Shown here: positions 18,913 to 28,487 of the stretch, in pieces | How positions within the stretch are numbered: position 1 is the first letter of the stretch | How the letters are laid out: each line of letters starts with the position of its first letter | Notes under the pieces: model-generated | Database searches by the model: none | The model's input: only the letters and a program-made list of their open reading frames with translations | What the model was told of the DNA's origin: nothing | Position numbers and translations under genes: made by a program | Origin: Planctomycetota bacterium | Lineage (GTDB): Bacteria > Planctomycetota > Phycisphaerae > WQYP01 | Assembly (NCBI GenBank): GCA_021785435.1 | Contig: JAJYFE010000012.1 | Span: forward strand, 1 to 48,592 | Length of the DNA stretch: 48,592 nt | Direction: 5' to 3'

Positions 18913-20906
18913 TCGCGCCACAAGATCGAGGATTACTGGCCAAGGGGCGGGATCTACCATTCCGTGGGTTTCACTACGATATTGCGCGCGGGGCGTATCT
19001 CAAGCCGGAAGTGTTCTGCCAGGCGCTGCGTTTGGCGGCGCACAGCGGCTACACCCATTTTCTGCCCTATCTGGAGAACATGATCCGCCTGCCGTCGATG
19101 GCCAAGGCTTGCCCCTCCTGCGCGTATGACGCGGCGGATTGGCGGCGGTTTGAAACGACGGCGCGCCAAGCCGGGATCGATCTGGTGCCGCACTTCAATG
19201 TGATCGGCCACACCGCCGAGATCTGCCGGGCCTACCCGGAATTGGCCGGGGCATCGGCCGGCCAGGAGTTAGACGTTGAATCGGCCGGCCTGGAACTGGA
19301 TGTACAGCTTGAGGCGACGCGCTGCTGGACGCTCAACTGTCTGCGGGAATATTGCCAGTTCGCCAGCGGCGAATATTTCCTAATCGGAGGGGACGAATGG
19401 CAGCCGCCGCGGCATCGATTGGCGCAGGGCGGCTTCGATCCGGGCCGAGCCTGGGCCGAGCACATGAACCTGGCCATCGACTTTCTGGAGCAGCGCGGTT
19501 GGCAGCCCATCGTCTGGCATGACATGTTGCTGCACCACCCATCGGCCCTGCCGTGGCTGTCCCGAAAAGCCGTTATCGCGTTCTGGTTTTACGATGTGGA
19601 CGCTGATTACCCGGCGCTGGCGACATTCAGGGAAATGGGGTTTCGCGTGCTGATGGCGTCGGGGCTATGCGACGGCCTGCTGGAACGCCGCCGGTTGGAC
19701 GCGGTAAGGTGCGCCGTGGCGGCGGCCCGGCGTCATCGGGTGGAGGGGTTCATGATCACCACATGGAGCGATGGGCGCTGGGAGAAACAGTCGTTTAATA
19801 TTGCAGCGGTGGGCCAGATTCTTCAGGGCCGTGATCCGCCGGCACCCATCGTTGAAGCGTTAAGTCTCTGGGGCGCCCATGATCGGCTGCCGGCGGAGGT
19901 GGAGTTGGCCCAGCGCTGGCGGGCGACCATGAGCACGCTGCTGCGGGATTCGGCCTGGCAGGCCTTTCCGGATCTGCACCGGATTGTGCGCGCCGCGGTG
20001 GAGGGCGACCGTACCGCTAACGCGGCCAGCTACGTCCGCTTCCATGTCGCCGATGGACCATTGTATCGACGGCTCATAACGTCTTCCGTAACGCCTGCTC
20101 GGAAAGCGGCAGCGCCTTTGCCCAAAGCGGAAACAGCCCCTCCGGATTTTGGCTTGGTGGTGGCGCCGAACGAGCGCCTGGGACCGGTGCTGCGATTTTA
20201 CAACTCCCCCGAGCGGTTTGAGGTTTATCCCAAGTTGGGCGCATGTTTGCAGGATTGGCGGCGCGGTCGCGAGACTATTATTCCACGCACCATTGACGCG
20301 CTGCTTGCGCCCCATCCGAATAGTCCCCTACCCGGCGGCTACCGCAGCTATTCGCGGGCGGCCGGTTTTCGCCCCATCTGGGCCCTGGGCACCCATAGCA
20401 ATCCCTGCATCCTCTGGCAGCACCCCTTTAACTGGACGCTGGTAGAGCAAACGTCGGACCGGGTGACGGTCGGTTTGGAGCTGGAACTGGCGCACGTAGC
20501 GGTCCGTTACCACATCACGATGGAAAAGGGACTCTCGGGTTTTATTTACCGCGCCACAGCGCGCAACAAACTTCCGTCGGTCTATGCGGCCTTCAGCTTC
20601 AACGCCCTGTTGCAGCGGGCCACCACGGACTTAAGCGAAGGCGAACTGTGGTGGGCGCGGCAATCCGGTCGGGAATCGACCACGGTGGAGCGCCAAGCCG
20701 CGACGGGTTTTTGGCTGCCGGTGCGCGGCCCGCTGACGGTGCAAACCACCGGCCATGCCGTACGGATTGACGCCGATCCGGCGCAGACCGCCGGCTACTT
20801 TGTCGATTGGGGCGTCGACTGGATTACGCCCGATATCCACGGTGTTTATCGCCGGCTCGCCGCCGGACAGGAGATAGCAGTCCAATGGAGCCTGCGCTGG
20901 CGGTGA
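18909..20906 (+). CDS. GH20-like beta-N-acetylhexosaminidase-type protein
   Basis: 665 residues; ATG 18909 overlaps the previous stop. No signal peptide. Residues about 15-330 form a TIM-barrel-like domain whose YFLIGGDEW (D162-E163) matches the catalytic Asp-Glu pair of glycoside hydrolase family 20, where Asp polarises the substrate acetamido group and Glu is the acid. IVWHDML (201-207) fits the next conserved strand. The remaining 330 residues are beta-rich and resemble the sandwich tails on other proteins of this locus. GH20 enzymes remove terminal GlcNAc/GalNAc, which agrees with a NagB-like gene downstream. A 27-bp imperfect tandem duplication (19251-19304) gives ASAGQELDV-ESAGLELDV in a loop close to the active site. 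The distant similarity means another exo-hexosaminidase or related hydrolase is possible. Confidence 0.75.
   Translation: MIAPQDRGLLAKGRDLPFRGFHYDIARGAYLKPEVFCQALRLAAHSGYTHFLPYLENMIRLPSMAKACPSCAYDAADWRRFETTARQAGIDLVPHFNVIGHTAEICRAYPELAGASAGQELDVESAGLELDVQLEATRCWTLNCLREYCQFASGEYFLIGGDEWQPPRHRLAQGGFDPGRAWAEHMNLAIDFLEQRGWQPIVWHDMLLHHPSALPWLSRKAVIAFWFYDVDADYPALATFREMGFRVLMASGLCDGLLERRRLDAVRCAVAAARRHRVEGFMITTWSDGRWEKQSFNIAAVGQILQGRDPPAPIVEALSLWGAHDRLPAEVELAQRWRATMSTLLRDSAWQAFPDLHRIVRAAVEGDRTANAASYVRFHVADGPLYRRLITSSVTPARKAAAPLPKAETAPPDFGLVVAPNERLGPVLRFYNSPERFEVYPKLGACLQDWRRGRETIIPRTIDALLAPHPNSPLPGGYRSYSRAAGFRPIWALGTHSNPCILWQHPFNWTLVEQTSDRVTVGLELELAHVAVRYHITMEKGLSGFIYRATARNKLPSVYAAFSFNALLQRATTDLSEGELWWARQSGRESTTVERQAATGFWLPVRGPLTVQTTGHAVRIDADPAQTAGYFVDWGVDWITPDIHGVYRRLAAGQEIAVQWSLRWR
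19251..19304 (+). repeat. 27-bp imperfect tandem duplication inside the GH20-like gene
   Basis: Two adjacent 27-bp units (19251-19277 and 19278-19304) encode ASAGQELDV and ESAGLELDV; frame is preserved. It appears to be a small in-frame expansion of a surface loop about 40 residues before the catalytic DE pair. Confidence 0.6.
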
Positions 20907-20976
20907 ACTGCCCAGGCGGCGCCGGTGGAACCTCGCCGCCGTATGTTGGATATTTTATCCAGAAAGGAAATCGTCC

Positions 20977-23691
20977 ATGTTCCATGACGATCTGATCGCG
21001 TATTTACAACCCGCGTCCAATCAGCTCCAGCCTCACGAATGGCGGGATGTTTGCGGAGTGATCGCGGATATCCGCGTTGAACCGCATCGGTTGATGCTGC
21101 GGGCATCTCTGCCGCCCGGGCTGTATCGCGGCCGCATCGAAACCCGCCCCGGAGCGTTCGATATGCGCACCGCGATGGTGGACATGATCCGTGTGCCGGA
21201 TGGCAAGGCCGTTCCGGTTGGGCCGTGGGACTTAAACCATGTCGCCACTCCCAAATACATGGCGATTCCCATGGCCCGCACTTATGTGAATGGCAAGTTA
21301 AAAGGCGGCTTGTGGTTTGCTATGCCGGGGCCGGAACAAATTGCCCAGCAGCGTCTGGCGGCGGATTTTGGTTTTGAGGCAAAGGAAGATGCCACAGAAC
21401 TGGTTCTGGAATTTGTGGAACGCGATTGCGCCCGCCTGGACTGGGGCCGAATGGCCTTCGTGGAATTGCGCCAGGACGACCGCTTCCCCTGCCCTTTGTG
21501 GCCCGTTTCCAAAGACCATCCGCGCGTTTATGTGACCGCGGCGGAACTCGAAACCCTGCGCCGGCGGCTTTTGTCGGCTCCCGCGTTTCACCAGCTGGTG
21601 GAAAAGTTTAGGAACACGGACCTTGGTTTCGGCGTCGAAACCGCCGGCGAGCTGGACCTGGCTTGCCTGGCCTGCTTGTTGACCGGGGATAAGCCCATCG
21701 GTGAAAAGGTGAAGCGCCAGATCGTCGACCTGTGCGCGTTGGCGACTTGGTCCGGCCAAGGCCATAGCCAGGGCCAACCGGATAACCCTCTGTTGATGGG
21801 CGGCGACAACGATTGTGGTATTGGTTACAGGCTCTATTACGTCGGCGTGGCGTGGGATTACCTGCGACCACTGTTTAATAGTCAAGAGCGCCGCGTGGTG
21901 TTGGCCAAGGTGGAGGAATATCTCCAGAAAATGTATGATTTCACGCTGCTGCAGCGGGCTTATATGGGCTGCCCGACCGCCGATCCGCATTCGTTGGGCG
22001 CCTGGAACGGCGTAGGCGTGGCCGGCATGGCGTTCTATGATGATTTGCCGATTGCCCGCCAGGCCCTGCCCTTCTTCCATGGGCTCTTTCGCGACAGCCT
22101 TAAGTTGTTTCCGCCCGGCGGTAAAGCGGCTTGGGCGACATTTTTCCCATTTCACTTGATCCGGTATTTGGCGGCGGCCCACACCTTTGGCGGCCCAAGG
22201 CCGGAGCTGAATAACAGCCCGTTCTTGGATCATTTGGGCCAGGCGCTGTTAGCCTGTTTCGAAACCCCCAATACCCAGGAACTCCAGCGTGGCCGGCGCA
22301 CACGCGAGCATCGTTATCTGAGCGCGTTTCTCTGCCGCTTTCATCCGACGCCGGGAATTGCATCCATCTACCAGGCCTTTGTCGAGCAGGAAAAGAAAAC
22401 CGCTGGCGAGGTGGAGGTTGGATTATTTGACTTGCTTTATGCCCCGGAGATACCGGCGAAGCCCGCCGTCTTTCCCACGGAGCCTTTCTTCGCCCAGGAT
22501 ATCGGCGATCTGATCTGGACGGCCCGTGGTAAAAAGACCGTCGGCTATTCATGCAGTGCGGGGCTGAAAGCGGGCCGGCGGCAAAGTTTTCATTTAAAGC
22601 CGCACAATCGCGAGTTCACCATGCCCATGGCGTCCCTGGAAGTTTCTGTGGATGGCACGCCGGTGCTGATCAATGTCAATATGGGCACTTATGGCCTGAA
22701 CAGCGCCCTGACCAACACGATGTGCTTTGAAGATGGCGGCATGTTGACCCAGGGCCAGTATCTCAACGGTGATATCGGCCCCGAGAAGAGCGCTTATATC
22801 CGTCGCTGCCTGATCACGGACCGTTTCATTTACGCCCACGCCGTCATCACCGACTGTTTGCATCCGAAGTTCCAGGTGCGCCGAGCCGAGCGAATTATGG
22901 TTGCGGATTATCGCCACGGCACGGTGGTGATTGCGGACAGTTTTGAAGGCGCCAAGCCCATCCGCTTCGCCACGCATCTACACTGTTCCGGATCCGTCAA
23001 AGCGCTTGGGCCGAACAGCTATCGGCTCACCGGCGGCCAGGCCAATTTGATTGCCGGCATCAAAGGCGGCAGCAAAGGGCTCGGCGATGAGGAGAAAGGT
23101 GAAATTTTTGTCACGCTGTTGGAGCGGCTGGACGGCTCGCGCGTCCTGGTTGAAGAGCCGCAGTGGATTCCCGGTTATATCTATGGCCTCAACGATGGGC
23201 GGAACACCGATGTAAAGAAGGCTAAATTTCCGCATTATCGTCGCTGGCGCTGGGAAATAACCCAACCCGTTACCAGTGGTTCCTTTCTCTTCGCCCTTAC
23301 CAGCGAAGGGGGGGAAGTTACCCAACGCCAGGAACGCATCAGGCTGCCGGAGCAGGCCTGGCTGCAACTGACCGCGGGAAAACCGGTGCAAGCCGTGGGC
23401 TGCCGTACCGTGGCGGAAGCCGTTGTGGCGGATGAAGCGGCCGGTCGCTTGATATTGCTGGGCACCAGCGAATTAGCCGCCGGCAGCCGGAAAATGCGGT
23501 TCGCCGTTCCGGTGGACGTGGAGTTGCAAATCGCCGGCGACATGATGCGGGGCCTGTGCTACGCCCCCACGGCGGACGCCGTTACAACGGCGGCAGGTTT
23601 CGATATCGGCAAGCCACAATATAGCGAATACAACCCGCGTAGCCACTGTGCCTATTCCATGCGGTTTGAGTCCGTATCGCATTGGGCTTGA
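20977..23691 (+). CDS. Large heparinase/alginate-lyase-like toroid protein
   Basis: 904 residues; AAAGGA lies about 8 nt before ATG 20977. No signal peptide. HPRVYVTAAELETLRRRL from residue 181 is a typical opening of the helical toroid of heparinase II/III and chondroitin AC-type lyases. Residues 200-470 are helix-rich (GGDNDCGIGYRLYYVGVAWDYL near 270). From about 500 the protein turns beta-rich with MPMASLEVSVDGTPVLINVNMGTYG and ends as a sandwich. Order and size match the toroid-plus-sandwich polysaccharide lyases, but catalytic residues cannot be placed with confidence, so the family is not assigned. It is 70 bp after the GH20-like gene and 80 bp before a sugar transporter gene, consistent with cytoplasmic breakdown of an imported oligosaccharide. 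Weak resemblance in layout, not clear sequence identity, to the protein at 8349-11588. Confidence 0.7.
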   Translation: MFHDDLIAYLQPASNQLQPHEWRDVCGVIADIRVEPHRLMLRASLPPGLYRGRIETRPGAFDMRTAMVDMIRVPDGKAVPVGPWDLNHVATPKYMAIPMARTYVNGKLKGGLWFAMPGPEQIAQQRLAADFGFEAKEDATELVLEFVERDCARLDWGRMAFVELRQDDRFPCPLWPVSKDHPRVYVTAAELETLRRRLLSAPAFHQLVEKFRNTDLGFGVETAGELDLACLACLLTGDKPIGEKVKRQIVDLCALATWSGQGHSQGQPDNPLLMGGDNDCGIGYRLYYVGVAWDYLRPLFNSQERRVVLAKVEEYLQKMYDFTLLQRAYMGCPTADPHSLGAWNGVGVAGMAFYDDLPIARQALPFFHGLFRDSLKLFPPGGKAAWATFFPFHLIRYLAAAHTFGGPRPELNNSPFLDHLGQALLACFETPNTQELQRGRRTREHRYLSAFLCRFHPTPGIASIYQAFVEQEKKTAGEVEVGLFDLLYAPEIPAKPAVFPTEPFFAQDIGDLIWTARGKKTVGYSCSAGLKAGRRQSFHLKPHNREFTMPMASLEVSVDGTPVLINVNMGTYGLNSALTNTMCFEDGGMLTQGQYLNGDIGPEKSAYIRRCLITDRFIYAHAVITDCLHPKFQVRRAERIMVADYRHGTVVIADSFEGAKPIRFATHLHCSGSVKALGPNSYRLTGGQANLIAGIKGGSKGLGDEEKGEIFVTLLERLDGSRVLVEEPQWIPGYIYGLNDGRNTDVKKAKFPHYRRWRWEITQPVTSGSFLFALTSEGGEVTQRQERIRLPEQAWLQLTAGKPVQAVGCRTVAEAVVADEAAGRLILLGTSELAAGSRKMRFAVPVDVELQIAGDMMRGLCYAPTADAVTTAAGFDIGKPQYSEYNPRSHCAYSMRFESVSHWA

Positions 23692-23771
23692 TCGGGATTA
23701 TCGTCGACACGCCATGAAAGGTGACGGCACGGGCCGGCGGAGCGCGGCGAAGTGCGCCATCAGGAGCATAC

Positions 23772-25061
23772 ATGGATCAGGAATCGCCGCTGCTTACTCA
23801 TGCCGAAGAAATCAGTCCCCCGATGAAAGCGTACTACGCCAATCGGCGGCTGATGTGGCGCAATCTGGCCATGATCATGCTGCTGAACCTGGGGTGGTCG
23901 CTGTGCTTCAACGTCGTTGCGCCGTTGATGCAACTTCGCTTGAGCAGCCTGGGTATGAATTCGACCGAACTGGGCTGGCTGTACGGGTGCACCAGTTGGG
24001 TCACCGGTTTTTTGACCATGTATTTCGCGTGGAAGAGCGATCATACCGTCACCCGTTGGGGGCGGCGGATACCCTACCTGTTCATTTCGGCTCCTTTTGT
24101 CATTCTCTCGGTGATCGTTTTCCCCCTGACCAGTTCGCTTTGGATCCTGCTGACGATATGGGCGATCCAGGCGATATCCAGGGATGCGGAGGGGGCCACG
24201 ATCCCCCTGCTGAATATTGACTGCATGCCGCGGCGGATGCTGGCTCGCATGGGTGCTCCCGTCACGATCATGTTTGGAATCGTGGGCTTCTTAGCGCTGC
24301 GCTATGGTCTGGGGCTGCCTGGAGGCCTGCCTTATTTTATAGGCGCCGCTCTCGTGTTCGCCACCACTTTTGCGGGCTTTGCCATTCACGAGCCGCCGGT
24401 CCACGCGGAGGGCCGCCAAGAACGCTTTAAGCCGTGGTCGGCGATGCAAGTGGCATTCCAGGATCGGCGGACCATTCTTTTGGTCATTTCCGCGGCATTG
24501 GTGTATAGCTTTCTTGTGGTCTGGGGAATGTGGATCTATTTGTACGCCCAGAACACTTTGCACCTTGATAAATCCGCTATCGGCCATGTGATGGCCTGGC
24601 CCGCCCTGATCGGCATTATCATGGCTTGGCCCACCGCCTGGGTGGTGGACCACCTGAGCCCGTATAAGCTGGCGGTGGGGTTCTGGCTGTTCTGCGGTCT
24701 GCTGGTCGTGCTGCTGTGGCACGCCCACACGCCGGCTTCTCTGACGCTGGTGGTCTGTGCGGGCGGCGTGATTTTTCCACTGTACAACGCCGTGGATCTG
24801 ATGGTCTACCGCCATCGGCACCCCAACGAGGTCGGTTCCGTGACCAGTTCGCTTTCCTTTGTGAAGTTTGGATTGTGCGCCGGTCTGGTGCAGGGGCTTA
24901 GCGGCAATTTGATCCAGGCGTTCAACAATAATTATATCTTGGGCGATGTTTTCGGCTGGCTGTTGCTGACGTTGGGGCTGGCCGGTCTGTTTGTCTACCG
25001 ATTCTTAATGCGTGGCCCGACGCCGGTCCCAGTCGCCCCAGTCCTGGAAAGGGTCCCCTGA
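23772..25061 (+). CDS. MFS sugar transporter, GPH/SLC45-like
   Basis: 429 residues from ATG 23772, with GGAG 5-8 nt upstream. About 12 hydrophobic segments can be counted. The loop after the second helix contains SDHTVTRWGRRIPYLF, the D-R-R/WGRR(R)P signature of the glycoside-pentoside-hexuronide:cation symporter and SLC45-type sugar transporters, and the central cytoplasmic loop is short (PPVHAEGRQERFKPW). Inner-membrane symport of a mono- or oligosaccharide is expected. It is the only transporter within the catabolic operon, so it probably imports the substrate that the neighbouring hydrolases, dehydratase and oxidoreductases use. Direction (import versus release of a by-product) and substrate are inferred from context only. 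Confidence 0.88.
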   Translation: MDQESPLLTHAEEISPPMKAYYANRRLMWRNLAMIMLLNLGWSLCFNVVAPLMQLRLSSLGMNSTELGWLYGCTSWVTGFLTMYFAWKSDHTVTRWGRRIPYLFISAPFVILSVIVFPLTSSLWILLTIWAIQAISRDAEGATIPLLNIDCMPRRMLARMGAPVTIMFGIVGFLALRYGLGLPGGLPYFIGAALVFATTFAGFAIHEPPVHAEGRQERFKPWSAMQVAFQDRRTILLVISAALVYSFLVVWGMWIYLYAQNTLHLDKSAIGHVMAWPALIGIIMAWPTAWVVDHLSPYKLAVGFWLFCGLLVVLLWHAHTPASLTLVVCAGGVIFPLYNAVDLMVYRHRHPNEVGSVTSSLSFVKFGLCAGLVQGLSGNLIQAFNNNYILGDVFGWLLLTLGLAGLFVYRFLMRGPTPVPVAPVLERVP

Positions 25062-25114
25062 GCCGTACGCCCGTGCGGCGCTACAGACCTCTGGCAACGG
25101 AAAGGATCAACACG

Positions 25115-26230
25115 ATGGAAAATTCGTCTTCGCCCCTCGGCGCCGCCGTATTGGGTTTGGGGCGCATGGGGGCCACCCATGTGGCGGCGGCCAAGGCCTC
25201 GCCTTTTATCCGACGTGTCATCGGCTACGAGCCGTCGGCGGAAACGGCGGCCGAGCGTGGCCGGGAACTGGGCATCGCCACGACCAGCAACCTCGACGAA
25301 ATACTGCGTGACCCCGCCCTTCAATTAATCTATATCGCCTCGCCCAATGAGACGCACTGTGACTTGACGGTCCAGGCTCTGCGCGCCGGCAAGGCGGTAC
25401 TTTGTGAAAAGCCGATGGGTACGTCGCTGACGGAAGCGCAGCGGATGCTGCAGACGCAGCGGGAAACGGACGGCTTTCTGCAAATTGGCTTTGAATTGCG
25501 CTATTCGCGGATCTACCGGAAAGTGAAGGAATGGATCGACGCGGGGAAAGTCGGTCGACCGCTCAATTCCCATTGCGATTATTACTGCAGCGAGGGCCAT
25601 GGCCGTGGTTCCTGGCGGAGTAATAGTCCGACCAGCCTGATCGCGGAAAAACTCTGCCACTACCTGGACCTCGTCCGCTGGTGGTTCGGCGATGAGGTCG
25701 TCGAAGTGTACGCGCTGGCGGCCCCCAACGCGGTGGGATATTTCCGCCATGCTGACAACCACCAGATCTGCTGCCGGTACCGCGGCGGGGCGATCAGTTC
25801 CCTGACGTTTTTCATGCACACGGCCCAGACCTTCCACGGCGATCCGCTGCAGGATATGCTCGCCCAGCAATGCGACGATGGCCATCGTTTAACTTACCTG
25901 ATCTATGGTACCCGCGGCGCCATCGAAACCGACGTGTTTCGCCGAAGAGCACGCCGGTGGGAATTTATCGAGGCGGCGGATAAACTGCACAGCCACCTGG
26001 TGGAGACCGTGACCTATCCGCCGGAGGAAGACTTGCTGTGGATTCACAATACGCATGGCCAGAATATCACCGTGGCGCAATGGGTTGCGCAGGGAAAAAG
26101 ACCATTCCCGGCCGCGGACGATTCGTACGAGTCCATGCGGCTGGTCTTTGCCGCCGAGCTATCCGAACGCGAACACAGACTGGTCCAGTTATCAGAGCTG
26201 CCTTGCAGCCAGGGCGTGCCAGCAGGGTAA
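25115..26230 (+). CDS. Gfo/Idh/MocA family oxidoreductase (3 of 4)
   Basis: 371 residues; AAAGGA about 8 nt upstream of ATG 25115 decides the start. AVLGLGRMGATHVAAAK is a standard nucleotide-binding loop and AVLCEKPMGTSL holds the catalytic Lys. FELRYSRIYRKVKEWIDAGKVG begins the second domain, and EKLCHYLDLVRWWFG is a typical active-site His region. The family carries out NAD(P)-dependent redox of sugars or cyclitols. It lies 53 bp after the transporter and 55 bp before a fourth family member, so two oxidoreductases are expressed together here. Possible roles include 3-keto-glycoside chemistry or inositol/sugar-acid oxidation. No feature separates these. Confidence 0.9.
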   Translation: MENSSSPLGAAVLGLGRMGATHVAAAKASPFIRRVIGYEPSAETAAERGRELGIATTSNLDEILRDPALQLIYIASPNETHCDLTVQALRAGKAVLCEKPMGTSLTEAQRMLQTQRETDGFLQIGFELRYSRIYRKVKEWIDAGKVGRPLNSHCDYYCSEGHGRGSWRSNSPTSLIAEKLCHYLDLVRWWFGDEVVEVYALAAPNAVGYFRHADNHQICCRYRGGAISSLTFFMHTAQTFHGDPLQDMLAQQCDDGHRLTYLIYGTRGAIETDVFRRRARRWEFIEAADKLHSHLVETVTYPPEEDLLWIHNTHGQNITVAQWVAQGKRPFPAADDSYESMRLVFAAELSEREHRLVQLSELPCSQGVPAG

Positions 26231-26285
26231 TGGAAATCCCCGCCACCGAACGAAGCGACGAACTTCTTTTTAGCATCGGAACTCT

Positions 26286-27515
26286 ATGTCCGCCGTAAAA
26301 CTGACCTCGGAGCCGCGGGTGGAAGTGACGCATCATGTGATGAAACCGGCCCAACCGCGGAGACTCAATTTTGCCGTCATCGGCTGCGGCAGTATGGCCC
26401 GTGCCCAGCACATTCCCAACTTGGCGCAGTTGCCCAACGCGCGTTTGCGTACCTGCATTGATCTGGATGAGGCGGTACTGGCCGAGCTGCGCGAACGCTA
26501 CCCCGGCTTGAAGACGGGCCAGGATTTTCACGCCGCCATCAACGACCCGGAAGTACACGCCATCTGCCTGGCCACGACGGAAAAATTGCGACTCCCGGTG
26601 ATTGAAGCCGCCGCGCGGGCCGGCAAGCCTATCTACGTCGAAAAGCCGCTGGCCCGCTCCCTGGAGGAGGTGTACGAAATTCAAAAGGTCGTGCACCGGG
26701 CGGGCGTTGCCTTTTGTGTCGGCCACAATCGCCGTGGTTCTCCGGCCATGCTCGAAGCGCACGATATCTTCCGTCGGCATATGGAGCATCCTGCGCCCTG
26801 CCCGTGGCGCTTTGACCGCAATTCCGCGGAACGCCCCCGGCTTTCCGGGGACGGCGTCGCCGGGATGTCGGTGCGCATCAATGACGACTGGTATAGCTGG
26901 AAGGAATGGGTATTCGACACGAAGCAGGCTCCGCACGGGCCGATGCTCTTTGAGATGACCCATTTTACGGATATGTGCAACTGGTTCCTCGCGGATGAGC
27001 CGCAGGCCGTCATCGCTTTAAGCCACGAACCATTCAATCATGGCGTGGTGATCCGTTATCGCCGCGGGGCCATGGCCACGATCAGCATGTCCGCCAACGG
27101 CACCTTCGGGTACCCGAAGGAACTGTACGAATGTTTTGGCAACGGTGGAGCCGTGGTGATCGACCACATGCTGGAAATTCGCACGGCGGGCATCGCCGGC
27201 GCGCCGGATCGAAAAATCTATCCGATGATCCACGATCGCCATCCCGCCGTGGGAGCGGAGGGTGGGGTGCCAGGCTGGCTGGCCAAGAAGCGGGCGGCGT
27301 GTCAGGAGGCCGCCGCCGCGGGTGATTCCAACCTGATCTTTACGGCCGAACCGAACAAAGGTCATGCCGCCATGCTGGAGCGGTTTGTCGAAGAAATCCA
27401 GGGCCGCGGCCCGGTGGTTTGCGGCGTCGATGAGGCCGTTCTCGCCACCCGCGTCGCCTTCGCCGCTATCCAATCGGCTAAGGAAAAGCGCGTCGTGCGG
27501 CTGGAGGAGGTTTAG
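26286..27515 (+). CDS. Gfo/Idh/MocA family oxidoreductase (4 of 4)
   Basis: 409 residues from ATG 26286; the Shine-Dalgarno sequence is poor, and an internal ATG at 26340 (MKPAQPRR) is an alternative that would remove a non-conserved 18-residue leader. [15 protein letters not shown] is the nucleotide loop and [15 protein letters not shown] the catalytic-Lys signature. The second domain includes [10 protein letters not shown] and [16 protein letters not shown]. At 409 residues it is longer than the other three, with a 40-residue insertion near 285-325 ([16 protein letters not shown]...). The expected reaction is NAD(P)-linked oxidation or reduction of a sugar or inositol. It precedes a NagB-like gene by 40 bp. 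Confidence 0.9.
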   Translation: MSAVKLTSEPRVEVTHHVMKPAQPRRLNFAVIGCGSMARAQHIPNLAQLPNARLRTCIDLDEAVLAELRERYPGLKTGQDFHAAINDPEVHAICLATTEKLRLPVIEAAARAGKPIYVEKPLARSLEEVYEIQKVVHRAGVAFCVGHNRRGSPAMLEAHDIFRRHMEHPAPCPWRFDRNSAERPRLSGDGVAGMSVRINDDWYSWKEWVFDTKQAPHGPMLFEMTHFTDMCNWFLADEPQAVIALSHEPFNHGVVIRYRRGAMATISMSANGTFGYPKELYECFGNGGAVVIDHMLEIRTAGIAGAPDRKIYPMIHDRHPAVGAEGGVPGWLAKKRAACQEAAAAGDSNLIFTAEPNKGHAAMLERFVEEIQGRGPVVCGVDEAVLATRVAFAAIQSAKEKRVVRLEEV

Positions 27516-27555
27516 GTCCGAAGTAAGTATAATTCCCGTTTTTGGAGATCCGGCT

Positions 27556-28485
27556 ATGTCCCGACCGCTCAGCACCATCGCCCCCGATTGGTGGGATTAC
27601 ACCACGCTGGAAAAAGATATTTTACAGCAAGCCGCCAAACTTCAGGAAAAAGACCTGCGACAATTATCCCGCGCTGGCTTTCAGGTTCATTTCTATGATA
27701 CGCTGGAAGAATTATACTTGGCCGAGGCCTTGGAATATATCGAAGCGTGGCGGCAGGCGACGCCGGATAATCCCACCGGCATTTGCGGTCCCATCGGCCC
27801 GACCGAGCAGCTTCCCCTCGTGGCCCGGATCATTAACAGCCTGGGTCTGAAGCTCCATAGCGCCCACTTCTGGGGCATGGACGAATGGGTGCAAAACGGC
27901 CAACCCGTGGCACCGACGCACCCGTTGTCTTTTATCCGCGCCGATCGCGAACTATGCTTCGACCGCATCGACCCCGCACTGCGGATGCCCGATACGCACC
28001 TGCACTTTCCGGTAGGCAAGGTGGAAGATTACAGTCAAACCTTCGACGCCGTCCGCTGCGTGGTGATGCAGGGGGGGCAGGGCGAAGTCAAACATTGGGC
28101 GTTTAATGATCCGCCGCGCCGCGGGGGTAAGTATAAAGACCATCCGCCGACGCCGGCCGAGTACCGCCAGCTCAAGACCCGCCAGACCGACCTGCATCCG
28201 CTCACGGTCGTACAGAACGCCCGCACCTCCGGCGGCGGCAACGTGGCCATGGTGCCGACGCAGGCCCGCACCGTTGGCCCTGTGGAGACCTGGAAGGCGG
28301 AAAAAGTGTCCATTTGGCATCCCGGCCATCACGACAATCCGTTTGGCATCCGGCTCACCGCCCTGATGATCTCCCAACGCATTCCGGATTCGGCGGTGCC
28401 GATGTCCCTGCTGGCGGACCATCCCAACGTGCATTTTCACTATTACCGCCACGGCCTGGGGCGAGTTCAAGCGGAGATGCATTGA
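27556..28485 (+). CDS. NagB-like glucosamine-6-phosphate isomerase/deaminase family protein
   Basis: 309 residues from ATG 27556 with GGAG upstream. Similarity to NagB is clear in two places: HFWGMDEWV (D109) matches FNMDEY, which carries the general base of NagB (Asp72 in E. coli), and [14 protein letters not shown] matches the GGVGNDGHIAFNEP loop, with His (H180) kept, Glu148 replaced by Asp (D185) and Asp141 replaced by Val. NagB opens the ring of GlcN-6-P and converts it to Fru-6-P and ammonia. The altered loop suggests a different substrate, or isomerase activity without deamination. Its presence with a GH20-like protein hints at amino sugar use. The next gene starts 2 bp after its stop. 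Confidence 0.75.
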   Translation: MSRPLSTIAPDWWDYTTLEKDILQQAAKLQEKDLRQLSRAGFQVHFYDTLEELYLAEALEYIEAWRQATPDNPTGICGPIGPTEQLPLVARIINSLGLKLHSAHFWGMDEWVQNGQPVAPTHPLSFIRADRELCFDRIDPALRMPDTHLHFPVGKVEDYSQTFDAVRCVVMQGGQGEVKHWAFNDPPRRGGKYKDHPPTPAEYRQLKTRQTDLHPLTVVQNARTSGGGNVAMVPTQARTVGPVETWKAEKVSIWHPGHHDNPFGIRLTALMISQRIPDSAVPMSLLADHPNVHFHYYRHGLGRVQAEMH

Positions 28486-28487
28486 AC

